From Blumeriella jaapii (lineage: Eukaryota; Ascomycota; Leotiomycetes; Helotiales; Drepanopezizaceae), in contig VWND01000052.1 in the NCBI GenBank assembly GCA_009599575.1, positions 1 to 46,341 on the forward strand: a stretch of 46,341 nt of DNA, written 5' to 3'. The translations under genes were made by a program, and so were the position numbers. Below the pieces are notes generated by a model. That model ran no database searches. It saw only the letters and a list, made by a program, of their open reading frames with translations, and had not been told where the DNA came from. Below are positions 11,640 through 22,585 of the stretch, piece after piece (the stretch's first letter is position 1; each line of letters begins with the position of its first letter).

Positions 11640-12480
11640 AATTTTAATCGAAAGCTAATAATAGCTTTGGCTTTTTCGAAGCAAATTATAATTTTGTCGA
11701 TGTTTTAAATATATTTTATTATATAACGTCGAATTTCAAAAAAGATTTTTTTATTATTATAATATAATTTAAAGCTTTTTACTCCGACGTCGTCGACGTA
11801 AAAAAAAACAATATTAAAAATACAAATTATAAAAACTTTATATACGATTTTTACGAATTAAACGATTAAATTAATAATTTTTATAAGCATTTCGTTATAC
11901 GAAGCAAACCGATTAGCGTTTAAATTGCTGTTATATTTCGAAATCGTAAATCAAATATTAAATAATCGTAGCCGGAAAACAAATCGAAAAAAAAAACGAT
12001 TGTTAATTTTGCAAATTCGTTCGAAAATTAATCGACGTTAAATAGCACGTTAGCGTTTCGAATCGTTATTTTGTTTATTTCGACGACCGCGGTAATAAAT
12101 TTGTAAATGCTTTTTTTTTTTTTCGCAACGATAAACCATTTGTTTTTATATAGGCTGTGGCAGAATTCGAAAATCTTTTGCTTAATTCGTTTTTTTAATA
12201 TTTCGATTATTTTATTTTGGAAGGCTTTAGAAATTAAAAAAATCTTTTTTTGCCAGGCTTCGTAAAACACGGTTTTGATATCGATATAAAACGTAACGTT
12301 AAAGCTGAATTGGCTTATTTCGATAAAATCGAAAGCTATAACTTTTTTTCGATTGCGTAAAACTTCGTATAAAATCTTTTTTTTTTTTAGTAAAAGTTGG
12401 GTTTTAATTATTAAATTATCAAATCGTTTTTTTATAAATCGGCTGCCAAATAATAGGCTGGAAAATCGGCCGGTGATAAG
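11640..12480 (-). pseudogene. gypsy copy 1: reverse transcriptase remnant
   Basis: An 80-codon open stretch at 12270-12028 contains WQKKIFLISKAFQNKI, FCHSLYKNKWFIVAKKKK and INKITIRNANV. This is the N-terminal RT segment with the conserved P-x-x-PWF-VKKK and N-x-x-T-x-x-DA-x-P motifs. The catalytic box is at 11800-11789 and reads YVDD, followed by VGVKSFKLYYNN. About 50 residues later comes FRLKFCISEINIVGYIT, the usual K-x-x-F-x-x-x-x-x-x-x-GY-VT end of the palm and thumb. Stops between islands show it is inactive. The RT sits between protease and RNase H as expected. Confidence 0.82.
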
Positions 12481-13139
12481 CCTTTTAAATTCGCTAATAA
12501 CGGATTGAAATGGTTTTGTTGTTTCGTTTTTTTCGAACCAATTGTTTATTTTTCCGAGAATATTTCTATCGGATTCGCTAAAATTTACGAATCGTATTTT
12601 ATCAGCTTTGCGTTTGTAAAAAGTGCTGATATTAATATAAAAAAATAAAATGTATAGGTCGGGTTTATTTAATACGAAAACGAAATCTTCGGAATTTTTA
12701 TTTCCGAGTTAATAGCTAAAAATATTAATATTAGCCAATTTTATTCGCGGTGCTATTTCGATTAATAACGTAAATGCTTTTAGCCGAATATTTTCCAGGT
12801 TTTGTTATAATTTAGCGTTTGTTTTAAAACTAAAGCCGGCTATTCGTTTTCCGATAAAACGTCGATTAAAAAAATTTTATCGCCGGCGACGATAATTTAA
12901 TTTTAAAAAAATCGGTTTTAATTTCAGAAAAAGGTTTTTATCTGGCCGTTTTCGGTGTATTTAAAATTGACGAAATTTTCCAAAATCCAAAGCATTCCAA
13001 AAATAATAAAATAAAAGCATTTTTTTATTATTAAAAAGTTTTTATAAATAATAATATTTTTAACGTCGATTTTTATATTTCGTATAATTTTATCGAATTT
13101 AATCGTATTTTTATTAACAGTAATATAAATTATTCGCTT

Positions 13140-13240
13140 ATCGGTGATAATCGGGATATTATTGATTTCGGCTGTTTTTTGGTTTATACAATTAACTTCG
13201 GCTTTATTATCAAATAGAACGAGAGCGATCGTACTTTTTT
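13140..13240 (-). pseudogene. gypsy copy 1: aspartic protease remnant
   Basis: The minus strand encodes LVLFDNKAEVNCINQKTAE. This matches the retropepsin active-site region of a fungal gypsy lineage in which L-x-D-S/N-G-A-E-V-N-C-I precedes a conserved Gln. The catalytic Asp is retained; the Gly of the D-[ST]-G triad reads Lys. The fragment lies upstream of the RT and downstream of gag on the minus strand. The surrounding ~700 bp is too broken to define the domain limits. Confidence 0.65.
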
Positions 13241-14549
13241 TAAATATTATTTTTATTTTTAATGCTTTTATAGCCGTATAAAAGCAGTTTCGTCGTTTTG
13301 ATTTTTAGATTTTTATAACAAAAGCTAAAAAGCTGATTTTTTCCGAAGATTTTTTTTTATCGGCTAAATTAATTACGGTATTATAAATTTTTTTTTGATT
13401 TTTTTTTAATTTAAAATCGTTTTTTTTTCGAATAATTTTAACTTTTTCGTTTTTTTTTAATACAAGGATTTGTTTATTAATAATTTTGTCGAATTTCTTT
13501 TTTATGTTAAATAAATCGCTGAATTTTAATTTAATTTTTTGTTTTATAATTTTTTTAATAATTTCGTCGACGGCTTCGAGGCTAATATATTTATCGATTT
13601 ATTTTTCGCTTCGTATTAATAATAGGCGTTTAAAAGCTGGTATTTTCTGAATAATTTAAACCGGAATATCGGTATCGATATTTTTTATATCGTCGTTAAT
13701 TTCTTTTATTATAAGCGTTTCTGATGGTTTTATCGATTCTTTTTCGAATTTCAAAATCTTTTTTCTTTTCGATTTTAACGTTTTTTTTCATACCAATCGG
13801 TTTAGCGAATAAAACAAAAGCACTTTGCTTTTTTATAATTCGCTGGTTTAATTATACAGCTATAATATTTGCAAATGCGATATTTGCATTAGTAATATAT
13901 ATATTTGTTTTTTATTTATACATTTAGATTTTATTTACACTTGGAATAAGGGATTTCTTTTTAATTAATACGTTTTTTGGAATATTTTCTTTTTTATTAA
14001 TAAAAATCGTTTTTGCATTTTTTTTGTTTTCCAAGCAGTCGTTTTATTTCGTATTTTTTATTTTTAAGCGAATAATGTTTAATTAATTTTGATTTTCAGT
14101 TTTATTAAAAAGGCTTATTTCTGCTTTCGTCGGTCCGAAACAAATCGCTTTATATTTGTTAATATAACAAATATTATTATTTATATAGAAATTAAATGCT
14201 TTGCATTTAAAGCGAATATAAAATTCTTCGCAGTGAATTTTTTTATTATTACAAAATCCATATTTAAGGCCACGGGGTCTGTTTTAATAATTACTTTTAT
14301 TATTTTGGTAGCCGCGATTTTGGTTTTCGCGTTGGTTTTCTCTTTTTTAATAATCGTTATTATAATTAGTGTTTCGCTAATTTTGATCGTTAGCACGAAG
14401 AGATTGCCACTGGGCAGCTATTACTCTTACGATGGCTTAGCGAGGCTGATCGCTTCGCGCATTTTAAAAGGAATAGTTATTGTAAAAATTATTTTAATCG
14501 TTTTTATTATTTGAATTAACGTAAAAAAGTTTTTTCTGTTATTGCATAA

Positions 14550-15520
14550 GATTTTCGATTTTGCTTTGAAATTTTTAAATTTTGATATTAGTAAATTTTA
14601 ATACAAAAATTTCGATATTTTTATTAAGTTTTTCCAAGCTAATAAATTCTGCAAAACGATTAAATAATATAATAACTGGTTGTTTTTTAACGATTTCGGT
14701 AACTTTTAGTGGCTGGGCATATTTTTATATTAAAGCTTCCACGTTTTTTTATAAATAAAAAAAAGAGATTTCTTTTGGTTTATAGCTTCGATAGTACGTT
14801 CGTTTTAGTTTTGTTTAAAAACGAATTTCACAAATTTGAAATATTAATCGAAAGTTTCAGAATTTTGTTTATTAACTTTAAAATGCTTAATAGTTTTGTT
14901 ACGAATGCTAGTTGAAAAGCTAAATAAAAACAATTTTTTTTGTTTTATCTCGCTTAAGACTTTTTTATTAACGAAAACGTTAAAAACTTTCGTATAAATA
15001 CGATAATAGGCTTTAAGTTTTTTGGTTTAACGGGTCGTTATAATAAATTATTTAAAAAAAGCGATAATATCGCGAATCTGCTAGCGATCGTAGTTTCGGA
15101 ATTCCGATTTTAAAATTTTAACCAGCTTACGTTAATTTCGAATTTTAATAGTCTTTTATTTATTTATCGATTTGATAATATTTTTAATGGTTGGGTTATA
15201 ATAACGAAAAAGTTTATCGAATATTTTAGTTTTAAAAATCCCGAAATCCTTATAAGTTTTTTTATATTTTTCGATGAAATCGGTAACGTTGGCGCCATTA
15301 AATAAAAGTGCATTAAAAGAGCCAGAAAGGGGCATACGGCTTCGCATAAAAAAACGAAAAGCGTCGTTGTTTATAATATTAGCGAAAATATTAGTAAAGT
15401 TTAAATTAAACGAATAAATGTTTTCTAAAATTGCAAATTAAAAGTTTTTAATATAAAAAAAATCGTTTTTAATAAAAGAGCTATTAAAAAAGTTTTTGTA
15501 TTTTTTAAAAAAATTAAATA
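14550..15520 (-). pseudogene. gypsy copy 1: gag remnant
   Basis: A 63-codon open stretch at 15347-15156 contains SFNALLFNGANVTDFIEKY, then KKTYKDFG and a R-Y-x-x-P segment. This is the start of the capsid-like region in fungal gypsy gag, typically an A-P-x-F-x-G-x-NVTDFL-x-x-Y motif followed by a CEDYG-like block. The rest is broken. Around 14400-14460 there is a short GC-richer patch that probably corresponds to the gag linker before the nucleocapsid. A convincing zinc knuckle was not found. An opposite-strand open frame at 14089-14514 is regarded as a by-product. Confidence 0.6.
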
Positions 15521-15599
15521 AAATAAAATTGCGTCCAGATATTTGAATAGCGTATTAAAAAACTTGTTTTTTAATAAATTAACTGGATTAATATAATAT

Positions 15600-16090
15600 T
15601 GCTATATAATCTACGGTTTCGATATTTCGTGGCTTAAACCAATGTACGTACAGCCATTTTCTTATTATTTTTAATAAAAAGCCGCAAATTGTAATTGTTA
15701 CAATTACAAAGCGTAAAATCAAAAGGTTAAATTTTCGCCAGGCGTTTGATCAAAAAAAATCTAATTTAAAAAAGCCGAGCGCAGCGGTCGAAGCGTACGA
15801 ACCAATATTCGATTTGTCATTTTTAAATAAAAAAGCGACTTTCGAATTTTAAATTTCGCACGGTTCAAAATTGTCTAACCGTAATTTCAAACGTTTTTAA
15901 AATATATTACACTTTTATAATTTAATAATTATGCGTAAAATAAAAGAAGTTATTAAAAGTTTTTTATATAATACAGCTGCGAATAATATTATATAAAAGG
16001 TTTTTTAAGCCGTAATAGCGAAATATCGAAATCGATTTTAATTATAAATTTGAAAAATGCATCGGCGAATATATAAAAACGAAACACCGA
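15600..16090. other. AT-rich junction between two gypsy relics
   Basis: This stretch lies upstream of the gag of copy 1 and beyond the 3' LTR of copy 2 (both minus strand). It should contain the 5' LTR of copy 1, but no second copy of any part was recognised within the window. A short palindrome, TTGTAATTGTTACAATTACAA, stands at about 15686-15706. No gene is supported. Confidence 0.4.
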
Positions 16091-16375
16091 AATTTAAATC
16101 TTTGCGTAGATTATTAAATGTAAAAGTAGATAGGAAAACCAAACTGATACAGCTATATATCGATAAGTAAAATAATCTAGAAAATCCCTAGAAAAAACTG
16201 AAAAAAAAAAAAAAAAAATAAATAAAAATATGAATTGGACTGCGTGCCTATGGTATTATTTAAGGGAATGCTTTACTTTTATATTTGTTAAAAATAGTCA
16301 ATGGCAGGGGGTTTCGGAAGGGTCCATGCCTCGACCATAGCTAAAACTACCAACTCCTATTAATATAAGATATCA
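16091..16375 (-). repeat. gypsy copy 2: partial LTR (3' LTR, inner part)
   Basis: This segment aligns with the right part of the 440-bp LTR at 4939-5378, including AGGAAAACCAAACTGATACA, the GGACTGCGTGCCTATGGTAT block and the shared end ATATCA at 16375. The outer (left) part of the LTR is not recognisable to the left of about 16091. It borders the chromodomain end of the minus-strand element, so it is the 3' LTR. It contains an A-run of 18 nt that is interrupted by G residues in the other copy, a transition pattern. Confidence 0.75.
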
Positions 16376-16393
16376 CCGTTTTATATTATTTTT

Positions 16394-16852
16394 TTATTTA
16401 ATTTTTTTATCGTCGGAATCTACTTTTATAAATCGAGCTTCGTTCGCGAAGCGCGTCTGTAAACGAATGCGAGGTTTAGTTAAATTTATGAAAAAAGCAG
16501 GTTTTTCTAGTTTCGGTAGTAAAACAACAAATATTTTGGCGATGGAAAAAAAATTGGTTTTAATCGTTTTGTGCGTGGTACGTATTATAAAAGTCTTTTT
16601 TAATAGTATAATATTGTCTTCGTTATTTATAATTTTAATACGTTTTTTATTAGCAGTTCTGGCTCTAGCTAATTCTGATTTGATCGAATGAAATTTGTAA
16701 AAAAATCTTAAGACGAATTCTGCTATAAAACTGTATGCGTTAACAACGTTTTCCAATAGCTTTTAAAACTGGTTTTTCGCGCTATAGCCACGCCATTGTA
16801 TAAAATAAAAAAAATTAAAATCTCGTTTAAAATCGAAAATAATATTTATAGC
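16394..16852 (-). pseudogene. gypsy copy 2: C-terminal chromodomain remnant
   Basis: The minus strand encodes FYFIQWRGYSAKNQF, a stop, then KLLENVVNAYSFIAEF. This is the chromodomain signature in which Y-x-V-KWRGY-x-x-x-x-x-TWEP-x-ENV is followed by an A-x-x-I-x-x-F helix. The stop falls at the W of the WEP motif, as TGG-to-TAG or TAA conversion would give. A basic tail follows (RARTANKKRIK). Chromodomains of chromoviruses direct integration to chromatin with methylated histone H3, which fits a heterochromatic location; the domain here is dead. Confidence 0.75.
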
Positions 16853-17900
16853 CTATAACAAACTTCCATCGGCGTTTATAAAAACTGACGGTGGAAAAAG
16901 ATTTTTTTGTTTTAAAAAAAAATCGTCGTAAGCAGATTTAAGCAAATTAGTATAAAAAACAAAATAGAATAATTTTTGTTCGAAAAGCAATTTTAATTTA
17001 TAATTGTAAAAACCTAAAACTTCGGCGATCTTGTAAAAACCGTAAAATTTATTATCAAGCTTTTTGACTGATCTGATGAAAATTATATTACGTTTATTAA
17101 AAAACACGCTGTTTTCTACTCGATAAATAAGCGCTGATTAGCGGTTTCGGTTAAAATGGTATTTTTGGTCGGCCAGCGCTGAAATCAGATTCGTACGTAA
17201 AAATAGTTTTATTTTTTTTATTTTATCGGCAAAATTGTTTTTTTTAATATCTGTTATTTGTAAAATACGTAAAGTAAATCCTAGAATAGATTTAAATAAA
17301 AAAAAGCTTATTCGTGGATAGAAACTTTTATTAGCGTAAAAAAGGGAAACTCCGGTAAAAACGTTTACAACGTTATTGGTTGCGAATTCGGCTAAAAAAG
17401 CCAATTTTTCTAATTTTTTTAAACGTATTTAACAAATTGCTTTAAATAAAAAAGCAAATATACGTTTGCGTTTTCGGTTTGGCCGTTTGTTTCGAAATAA
17501 AAGCTGATGGATAGCGTAATATTAGTTCCGAAACGGTGATTAATAGCCTTTCAAAATTGTAAAACAAATAAAAAACCTCGGTCGAAAATTATAAAATCGA
17601 AAAAATCATATAAACGCCAAATATTTTTGCAAAACAATTTAGCTAAATCTATTGCTCTTATAATAATATAGCAAATTGTATAATATCGTTCTTTAATAAA
17701 ACGGCAAATTATTATTATAATCAAGTTATATCGATTCTTATGTTTTTTCATAAAAAAAAAGCTTATAAAATCGACCGATATATAATTTTATCGGCGTAAC
17801 GAAATAAATAAAAATTTAAAAAAACTTTGATATCGTTGATTAATATTTATATTACGAAAATAACCGTTGCAATTCCGTATAAATCTTTTGTAATTTTTAG
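16853..17900 (-). pseudogene. gypsy copy 2: integrase remnant
   Basis: Three open islands follow each other on the minus strand. At 17751-17551, IICRFIKERYYTICYI and KNIWRLYDFFDFIIFDRG match the integrase core with its V-V-D-R-F-K block and the catalytic S-D-R-G region (second Asp retained). At 17404-17138, LAEFATNNVVNVFTGVSLFY and PRISF match the conserved L-x-x-AE-x-x-YN-x-x-x-x-x-STG-x-SPF motif. At 17107-16853, SVKKLDNKFYGFYKIAEVLG and FVFYTNLLK match the C-terminal S-x-KLD-x-x-x-x-GP-x-I and HPVFH-x-x-LL motifs. First catalytic Asp reads Cys, so it is inactive. Confidence 0.85.
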
Positions 17901-18399
17901 AAATTAATAGCTAGTAATAATTTTTATTAATAATCTTATAAAGTTTGTTTTTGCCGGAATAACCTGTTTTTATTAAATCGTGGGCCATTTGTAAAAGCCA
18001 GGTACGAATAGAAACGTTTAAATCTGATATATCAAAAACGTAAAATCGGTTTCGAAAATACAATTTGTTATTGCGTATAATATATTTAAAAAGTTGTAAA
18101 ATCTTGGATTTCGAAATATTTTTTGATTTAAATATCTTTTTTTTAATAATAATCCATAGTTTATTAATAAAATAATATTTATTTAAAAGTCGTAAAAGCT
18201 TTTCGTCGTTTGCTTCGGATATTGGTTTTAATAAAGCTGGAAAAGCGTTTAAGATTTTAATTAAATAATATTTTTTAAAAAAAGCTTGATTTTGAAACTA
18301 AATTCTTTCGTTTAAAAAATTTTAAAAGAAGTTTTAAAAACGTCGGATCAAAAAGTCAGGTTTATTATTTTGTTTTCCAAGTCTGAAAATAACTACAAA

Positions 18400-18800
18400 A
18401 TCAAAATCAATTAAAAACTCGTTCTATCGTATTTAACGTCGGTTAAATTGCTTAATTATTATAAAATATTTTAAATTTCGATAATTTATAAATATTCGGA
18501 TCGGATAAGCAACTTTTTATAATTCGGCTCGCCACTTTTCGAAATAGCGTATAATAACGAAAAGTTTTTTATCGTAAATTTCGTAATTGCATTCGGCTAA
18601 ATCGAATTTTTTTAATATAAAAGCGATTGGATAAAATACTTCTGTATTATTTTTCTGAAAAAAAATCTTTGAAAAAACGTAATTAAAAGCGTCGGTTTTA
18701 ACAAATATCTTTTTATCGGAATTAAAATAGGCCAACGTAAATGCCGTAATAAAAGCTGATTTAAAAAACTCGAAAGCCTTAATATAATCGTCGTTAAAAT
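18400..18800 (-). pseudogene. gypsy copy 2: RNase H remnant
   Basis: A 72-codon open stretch at 18735-18517 reads through DKKIFVKTDAFNYVFSKIF, FYPIAFILKKFDLAECNYEI and KKLFVIIRYFEKWRAEL. This is a classical Ty3/gypsy RNase H with its ETDAS-x-x-A box, the HP-AF-SRK-L-x-x-AE-NY-x-I-x-DKELLAI block and a W-x-x-L end. The catalytic Asp of TDA and the Glu of AE-NY are retained. It lies between RT and integrase, in the order expected. Flanking stops mark it as a pseudogene. Confidence 0.88.
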
Positions 18801-18899
18801 TTCATTTGATGTTTTTTTTCGTTAAATTTATCAAAAGGATAACGATACGAAAAAAGCTTTTAATAAACCTTCGATAAAAATTTGCGAAACCTAAAAACG

Positions 18900-19850
18900 C
18901 TTGTACGTTTTTAACGTTGAAAAGAAGCTTCCAACCAGTAATAGCTTTTAATTTCTTAAAATCCATTTTAACTCTAATAATAAAAATAATTATTTTTAGG
19001 TAAACGACTTTTTAAACTTCGAATTCGCACTTTTTTATATTCAATTACAAGCCAGCGTCGGTAAAAATTTAAAAAACAAAATTAACGTATTTTTTATATT
19101 TTTGAAAATCGTTTAAATAAACTAAAATATCGTTTATATAAGCTATATAAAAAACATTTAAATAAAGTCGTAAAATATCGTTTATACGGAATTGAAAAGT
19201 GGCAAAAGCGTTGCATAATCCGAAAAACATAACTAAAAATTCGAATAGGCCGTATTTTATATTAAACGCGGTAAGCCATTTATAGCCTTTTTTTTATTCG
19301 AATTTTATTAAAAACGGCGAAAAAAACGTTAAGTTTAATATAAAACTTCGCTTTGCTTAATCGAAAAAGTGTTTTTTAAATTAATAATAAAAAGTACCCG
19401 GTTTTTTAATAGTTATAGCGTTGAAAGCTTTGTAATCGACGCAAAACCGCAATCCATCTTTTGGTTTTTTCGCGAATAAAACGGATAAAACTGCGAAAAA
19501 AAAGCTGGCCTAAATTCAGCCTTTTTCGAAATTTTTTTTAAAAAACTTGCGCAAAACTTAAAGTTCGTCAATTGATATATTATACAAAAAGCTATATAAA
19601 AAAATAGCTCCAGATCGTAGTTTTATCGTATAATTAACGCTTTTTTTATAAAATGCAAGTTTATCGGCTTTAATAAAATTAAAAGCGGCCAAATAATAAT
19701 AATAATATCGAAAAAGTTTTATTCGAAAATCGATTGGCGGTTTGATTTAAAAAGCCAAACGAATATTTTTTAAAAAAGCTCCGGCGAAGTAAAAATCGGC
19801 TAATAAGCGTTATCGTTCAATTTAAAAAAGCTCGTTTTTATATAATTGGT
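18900..19850 (-). pseudogene. gypsy copy 2: reverse transcriptase remnant
   Basis: Around 19235-19190 the minus strand encodes FGLCNAFATFQF, the highly conserved gypsy PFGL-x-NAPATFQ motif. It is followed at about 19150-19120 by FYIAYINDILVYL, the catalytic Y-x-DD-IL box in which the first Asp reads Asn (GAC-to-AAC or GAT-to-AAT, a G-to-A change). Near 19440-19400 are the residues of the preceding F-R-x-x-YG-x-x-E/K-x-x-V-x-PFG segment. Stops occur between and inside these islands. The damaged catalytic Asp alone would abolish activity. Confidence 0.85.
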
Positions 19851-20167
19851 CGATTTTAAATAATAATTTAAGATTTTTTTTTTTATTTGCCACGGCGCCG
19901 AGCTTTTGTAATTATTAATTGATTTCGTACAAAAAGGCTGAAAACATTTTTATTTCGGATTAAAAAGCTAAAATAATAAAAACAGCGGCTTTTGTACGAC
20001 GAGGGTGTAGCTGGTTAAACGCTTGTTTTATAAAAGTAGCGTTTTTGAACTAAGCTTAAAATAGCTAATTAATAAAAATGCTAAGGTAAGCAATTCGTAC
20101 GGCAGAAATCTGAATTAAAACAAAGCGTGTTTTTGGTTCAGTTAATATAAAAATTATATTTTCGGAA

Positions 20168-20500
20168 CTAAGATTTTTTTAGAATAAAGTCGTATTTCTT
20201 TAATTTTATAATAAAAACTATAATTAATTCGATATGGCTGGTTATTTTAATATGAAAAAAAACTTGGTGAATAACGTCGTCGTATATAGAAAAGCGATCG
20301 TTAACCACGGTAAGTTTACGTAGATTAATAAATAAAATAAAAATCAATTCGTAGTATTGCACGAAAAAATAATTAATAAAATTATCGATAGTTCCGGAAT
20401 CGTTTAAAAAATAGGTTTTAATATATGTACTATTAATAATTATAATACAAAGCAATATCAAATATAATTCCGAAACGCCGTCCAAAGCAAATAATTCCAA
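20168..20500 (-). pseudogene. gypsy copy 2: aspartic protease remnant
   Basis: A continuous 110-codon frame contains FLNDSGTIDNFI (Asp-Ser-Gly encoded at 20401-20393), LTVVNDRF in the middle and FIIKLKKYDFILKKS at the end. This is the Ty3/gypsy retropepsin: active-site D-S-G, the L-x-V-A-D/N-G flap-like strand and the L-x-x-YD-x-ILG-x-WL exit motif. It is the longest intact domain of this element, and the triad is unmutated although the neighbouring gag and RT are riddled with stops. It is still isolated from any functional polyprotein. Its start is simply the first Met of an open stretch. Confidence 0.82.
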
Positions 20501-20559
20501 TTCATTTTTTAAAAATTTCTAATAATAATAATTATCAAAAACAGTTAGTTTCCCGATTT

Positions 20560-21752
20560 CTTTGCTTCGGCTTTAACTTTTTTAACCCAAGGAAAATCGG
20601 AGCAGTCAGCAGCTCGGTGTTTATCGCTAGCATATTATAAGCAAAAGTTATTAGCAAAAAAGTAAATTCGGCGAGCTAGCTTTTCGGCGTTTTCCATTGG
20701 GCGTTTGTTTTTCGTTATATCAGCTGCGATTCAAATAATTGTTTTAATTTAAATAGCGTTAAAATCTATAAAATCGCTTTGAATAATAATCGTAATAATA
20801 GTTTTAAATGCGAAAATAAAGAAAAAAGTTATTTCTACGTAGCGGCCTTTTGTTTTGTAATAATTAAAATTCAATTATCGAAAAACGATATCGGTTTCGC
20901 GCATTTAAACGCAAAAACTAATAAGATCGGTTTTTAAATCGAAAAGATTGGTATACGACAAACGGATAATAATATTAAAATAAAAAGCTTCGCGTAGAAT
21001 TGCGATAGCAGCTTCGTTATTAAATTTAGTATAACCTTTAATTTTCAGTCAAATGAAAAAAAAAAAAATAAATAAAAATTAATTACTTTGTTTAAAAAAA
21101 ACAAAATTCTTTTAAATACATCTGCTTATTAATTAAAAACATCGAACGATTATTATAAGATTTAAATTATTTTTGCAACAATCAGGTAAAAAAAGATACC
21201 GTCCGTACGTAAACCTTTTTATAAAGCACTTTTGGTTGTATCGGAAAAGCGGGAAAAAAAATAGCTTATACGATCCTGTTCGGTCGCATATCAGTTCTGA
21301 TTAAAGCGAAGCTTCAGAATTATATTTTGAAAAAAAATGGTAAAATGCTTTGTAACGTTTTTTTTAATACCTTTCGAACCAATAAATTTATCGGGGTCAA
21401 AAAAGGCAGTTGTTTTTCTTTCGGTGCTTAGTATATTCTGACTAATAAAAGCTTGTTTTCGGAAATTAATAAGTTCGGCTTCGAAATCCTAAATCATTTT
21501 TTTTTTAAAACGCCTTTTTTTTTTCCAATATTATACCGTTTAAACATTCAGCTTCTAAGCTTAATTAATTAGTTTGGCTTTAAGTAATATTATTATATCG
21601 TTCTATTTTACCGCGTAGGCGAAAATATCGAGAATTTCGCGGAAGCAAGCTTTTGTATTAACGATCAGAACGGCGGCGATTTGATCGAGATATTTAAAAA
21701 GCCTTAAAATAAAGTATTTAAAAGATTCCGACAATTTAGAAAATTCCGACAT
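20560..21752 (-). pseudogene. gypsy copy 2: gag remnant with zinc knuckle
   Basis: An ATG at 21752-21750 opens MSEFSKLSESFKYF and continues about 48 codons, a plausible gag start about 300 bp inside the 5' LTR. At the other end, near 20643-20602, the frame encodes FCL, a stop, then YASDKHRAADC. That is a CCHC knuckle (C-x2-C-x4-H-x4-C) in which the second Cys reads Tyr, a G-to-A change in TGT or TGC, and a neighbouring codon is a stop. The middle is broken by stops. Gag would form the capsid and bind the RNA; this copy is dead. Confidence 0.7.
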
Positions 21753-22053
21753 TTTAATATTTATTAAAAAAAAAGCGTAAAGTGTATTTCGTTCCGAAAT
21801 ATAAGCAAAAGCAAAACAGAGTTTTTTAAATATAAGTTTTATATTAAAAAAGATTATCGTTTCGTAATTTCGTAAAAATCGTAAAAATAAAAAATCGTAA
21901 AAGTTATTTTTAAAAAATCGTAAAAGTCGTTATCGCGATAAGATTTGTTAACTTTCCGTATGCGTAAAAGCAAAACAGAATTGACAGACTTTTTCAGCTT
22001 AAAGGCTAAAATAAAAGTGTTAAAAGAGATTTGGTAATTAATATATCAAAAAA

Positions 22054-22220
22054 TGCGAACGAGCAAAAGGTTCGTAAATGATTTGCATTAACTACGGGGT
22101 TCTAAGTTTAAAGGTGTCGTAAAGTCTAAGATACAATATATGCGGGCTCCGATGTCACGTGACAACAACGTGACCTTCGGACCACGTGACCAACGAACTG
22201 ACGTCTCATCCCCTCACAAA
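22054..22220 (-). repeat. gypsy copy 2: partial LTR (5' LTR, inner part)
   Basis: Matches 4939-5095 with only scattered transitions, including the TGCGAACGAGC start, the ACGGGGTTCTAAGTTTA block and the double CACGTG segment. Its last part reads TCTCATCCCCTCA where the 5-kb copy reads TTTTATTTTTTTA, a clear C-to-T series, so this copy preserves the older state there. Similarity stops near 22220; the outer half of the LTR is missing, apparently cut at that point. Confidence 0.8.
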
Positions 22221-22258
22221 CGAACGCTACGTTGTTAAAAATTATATTCCAAAGCTTT

Positions 22259-22585
22259 TTATTTTTTTTGCGAAAGGCTTTTTTTATTAAACGATTTTTT
22301 TTTTCCGACGATTAAAAAACTTTGTATGCTTATATAAACGTTGTTGATAAGGTTATTAACTTTTTTATAAAATCTTTCGATAAAAAGGTTTTTGTTATTT
22401 TTTAAATAAGTTTCAGAGCAGTTGTTAAAAAAAGTATTTTTGTCCAAAGGATAATACTGATCAGGTTTTATAGCCAGAACGTTGATTCCGAAATGCTTTT
22501 TGATCGCATCAGGGTAAGAAAGACAGAAAGTTGCGGTAAAGGACTTTTCCTGGTCGTTTTTGGAGGTTGACTTTGGAATCTGTTT
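22259..22585 (-). pseudogene. fragment of an unidentified, lightly mutated coding region
   Basis: A minus-strand frame stays open for 108 codons from the edge of the neighbouring LTR (22585) to a TAA at 22259. Unlike its surroundings it retains CAG, CAA and TGC codons and reads as ordinary protein: SFTATFCLSYPDAIKKHFG, NVLAIKPDQYYPLDKN and YLKNNKNLFIERFYKKVNN, ending in a Lys/Ser-rich tail. I do not recognise a family. Its upstream end is cut exactly by the LTR at 22586, so it may be the 3' part of a gene or element into which that retrotransposon inserted. It could also be chance low-complexity coding. Confidence 0.4.

Larger units (their letters stand above)
9240..15600 (-). mobile_element. 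Ty3/gypsy LTR retrotransposon relic, copy 1
   Basis: Reading down the minus strand, the domains occur as gag (15.35-15.16 kb), aspartic protease (13.23-13.15 kb), RT (12.3-11.6 kb), RNase H (11.4-11.0 kb) and integrase (10.5-9.4 kb), the full Ty3/gypsy order in about 6.4 kb. All parts carry many stops and frame changes with the RIP pattern. No chromodomain was recognised after the integrase, and the flanking LTRs could not be paired. Its sequences differ clearly from the gypsy relic at 16.1-22.2 kb, so it belongs to another lineage. Confidence 0.82.
16091..22220 (-). mobile_element. Ty3/gypsy chromovirus relic, copy 2
   Basis: Partial LTRs of the same family bound the element: inner part of the 3' LTR at 16091-16375 and inner part of the 5' LTR at 22054-22220. 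Between them, on the minus strand, run gag with a zinc knuckle, protease with a DSG triad, RT, RNase H, integrase and a chromodomain. That is a complete chromovirus order in about 6.1 kb. It is broken by RIP-type stops throughout. The outer halves of both LTRs are missing or unrecognisable, so target-site duplications cannot be checked. Confidence 0.88.

Noticed and set aside
14089..14514. Longest plus-strand open frame (141 codons) within the gypsy copy 1 relic
   Set aside because: It lies opposite the gag end of a minus-strand element. Its Ile/Val/Phe-rich translation is what the complement of a stop-rich AT sequence gives, and it has no motif.
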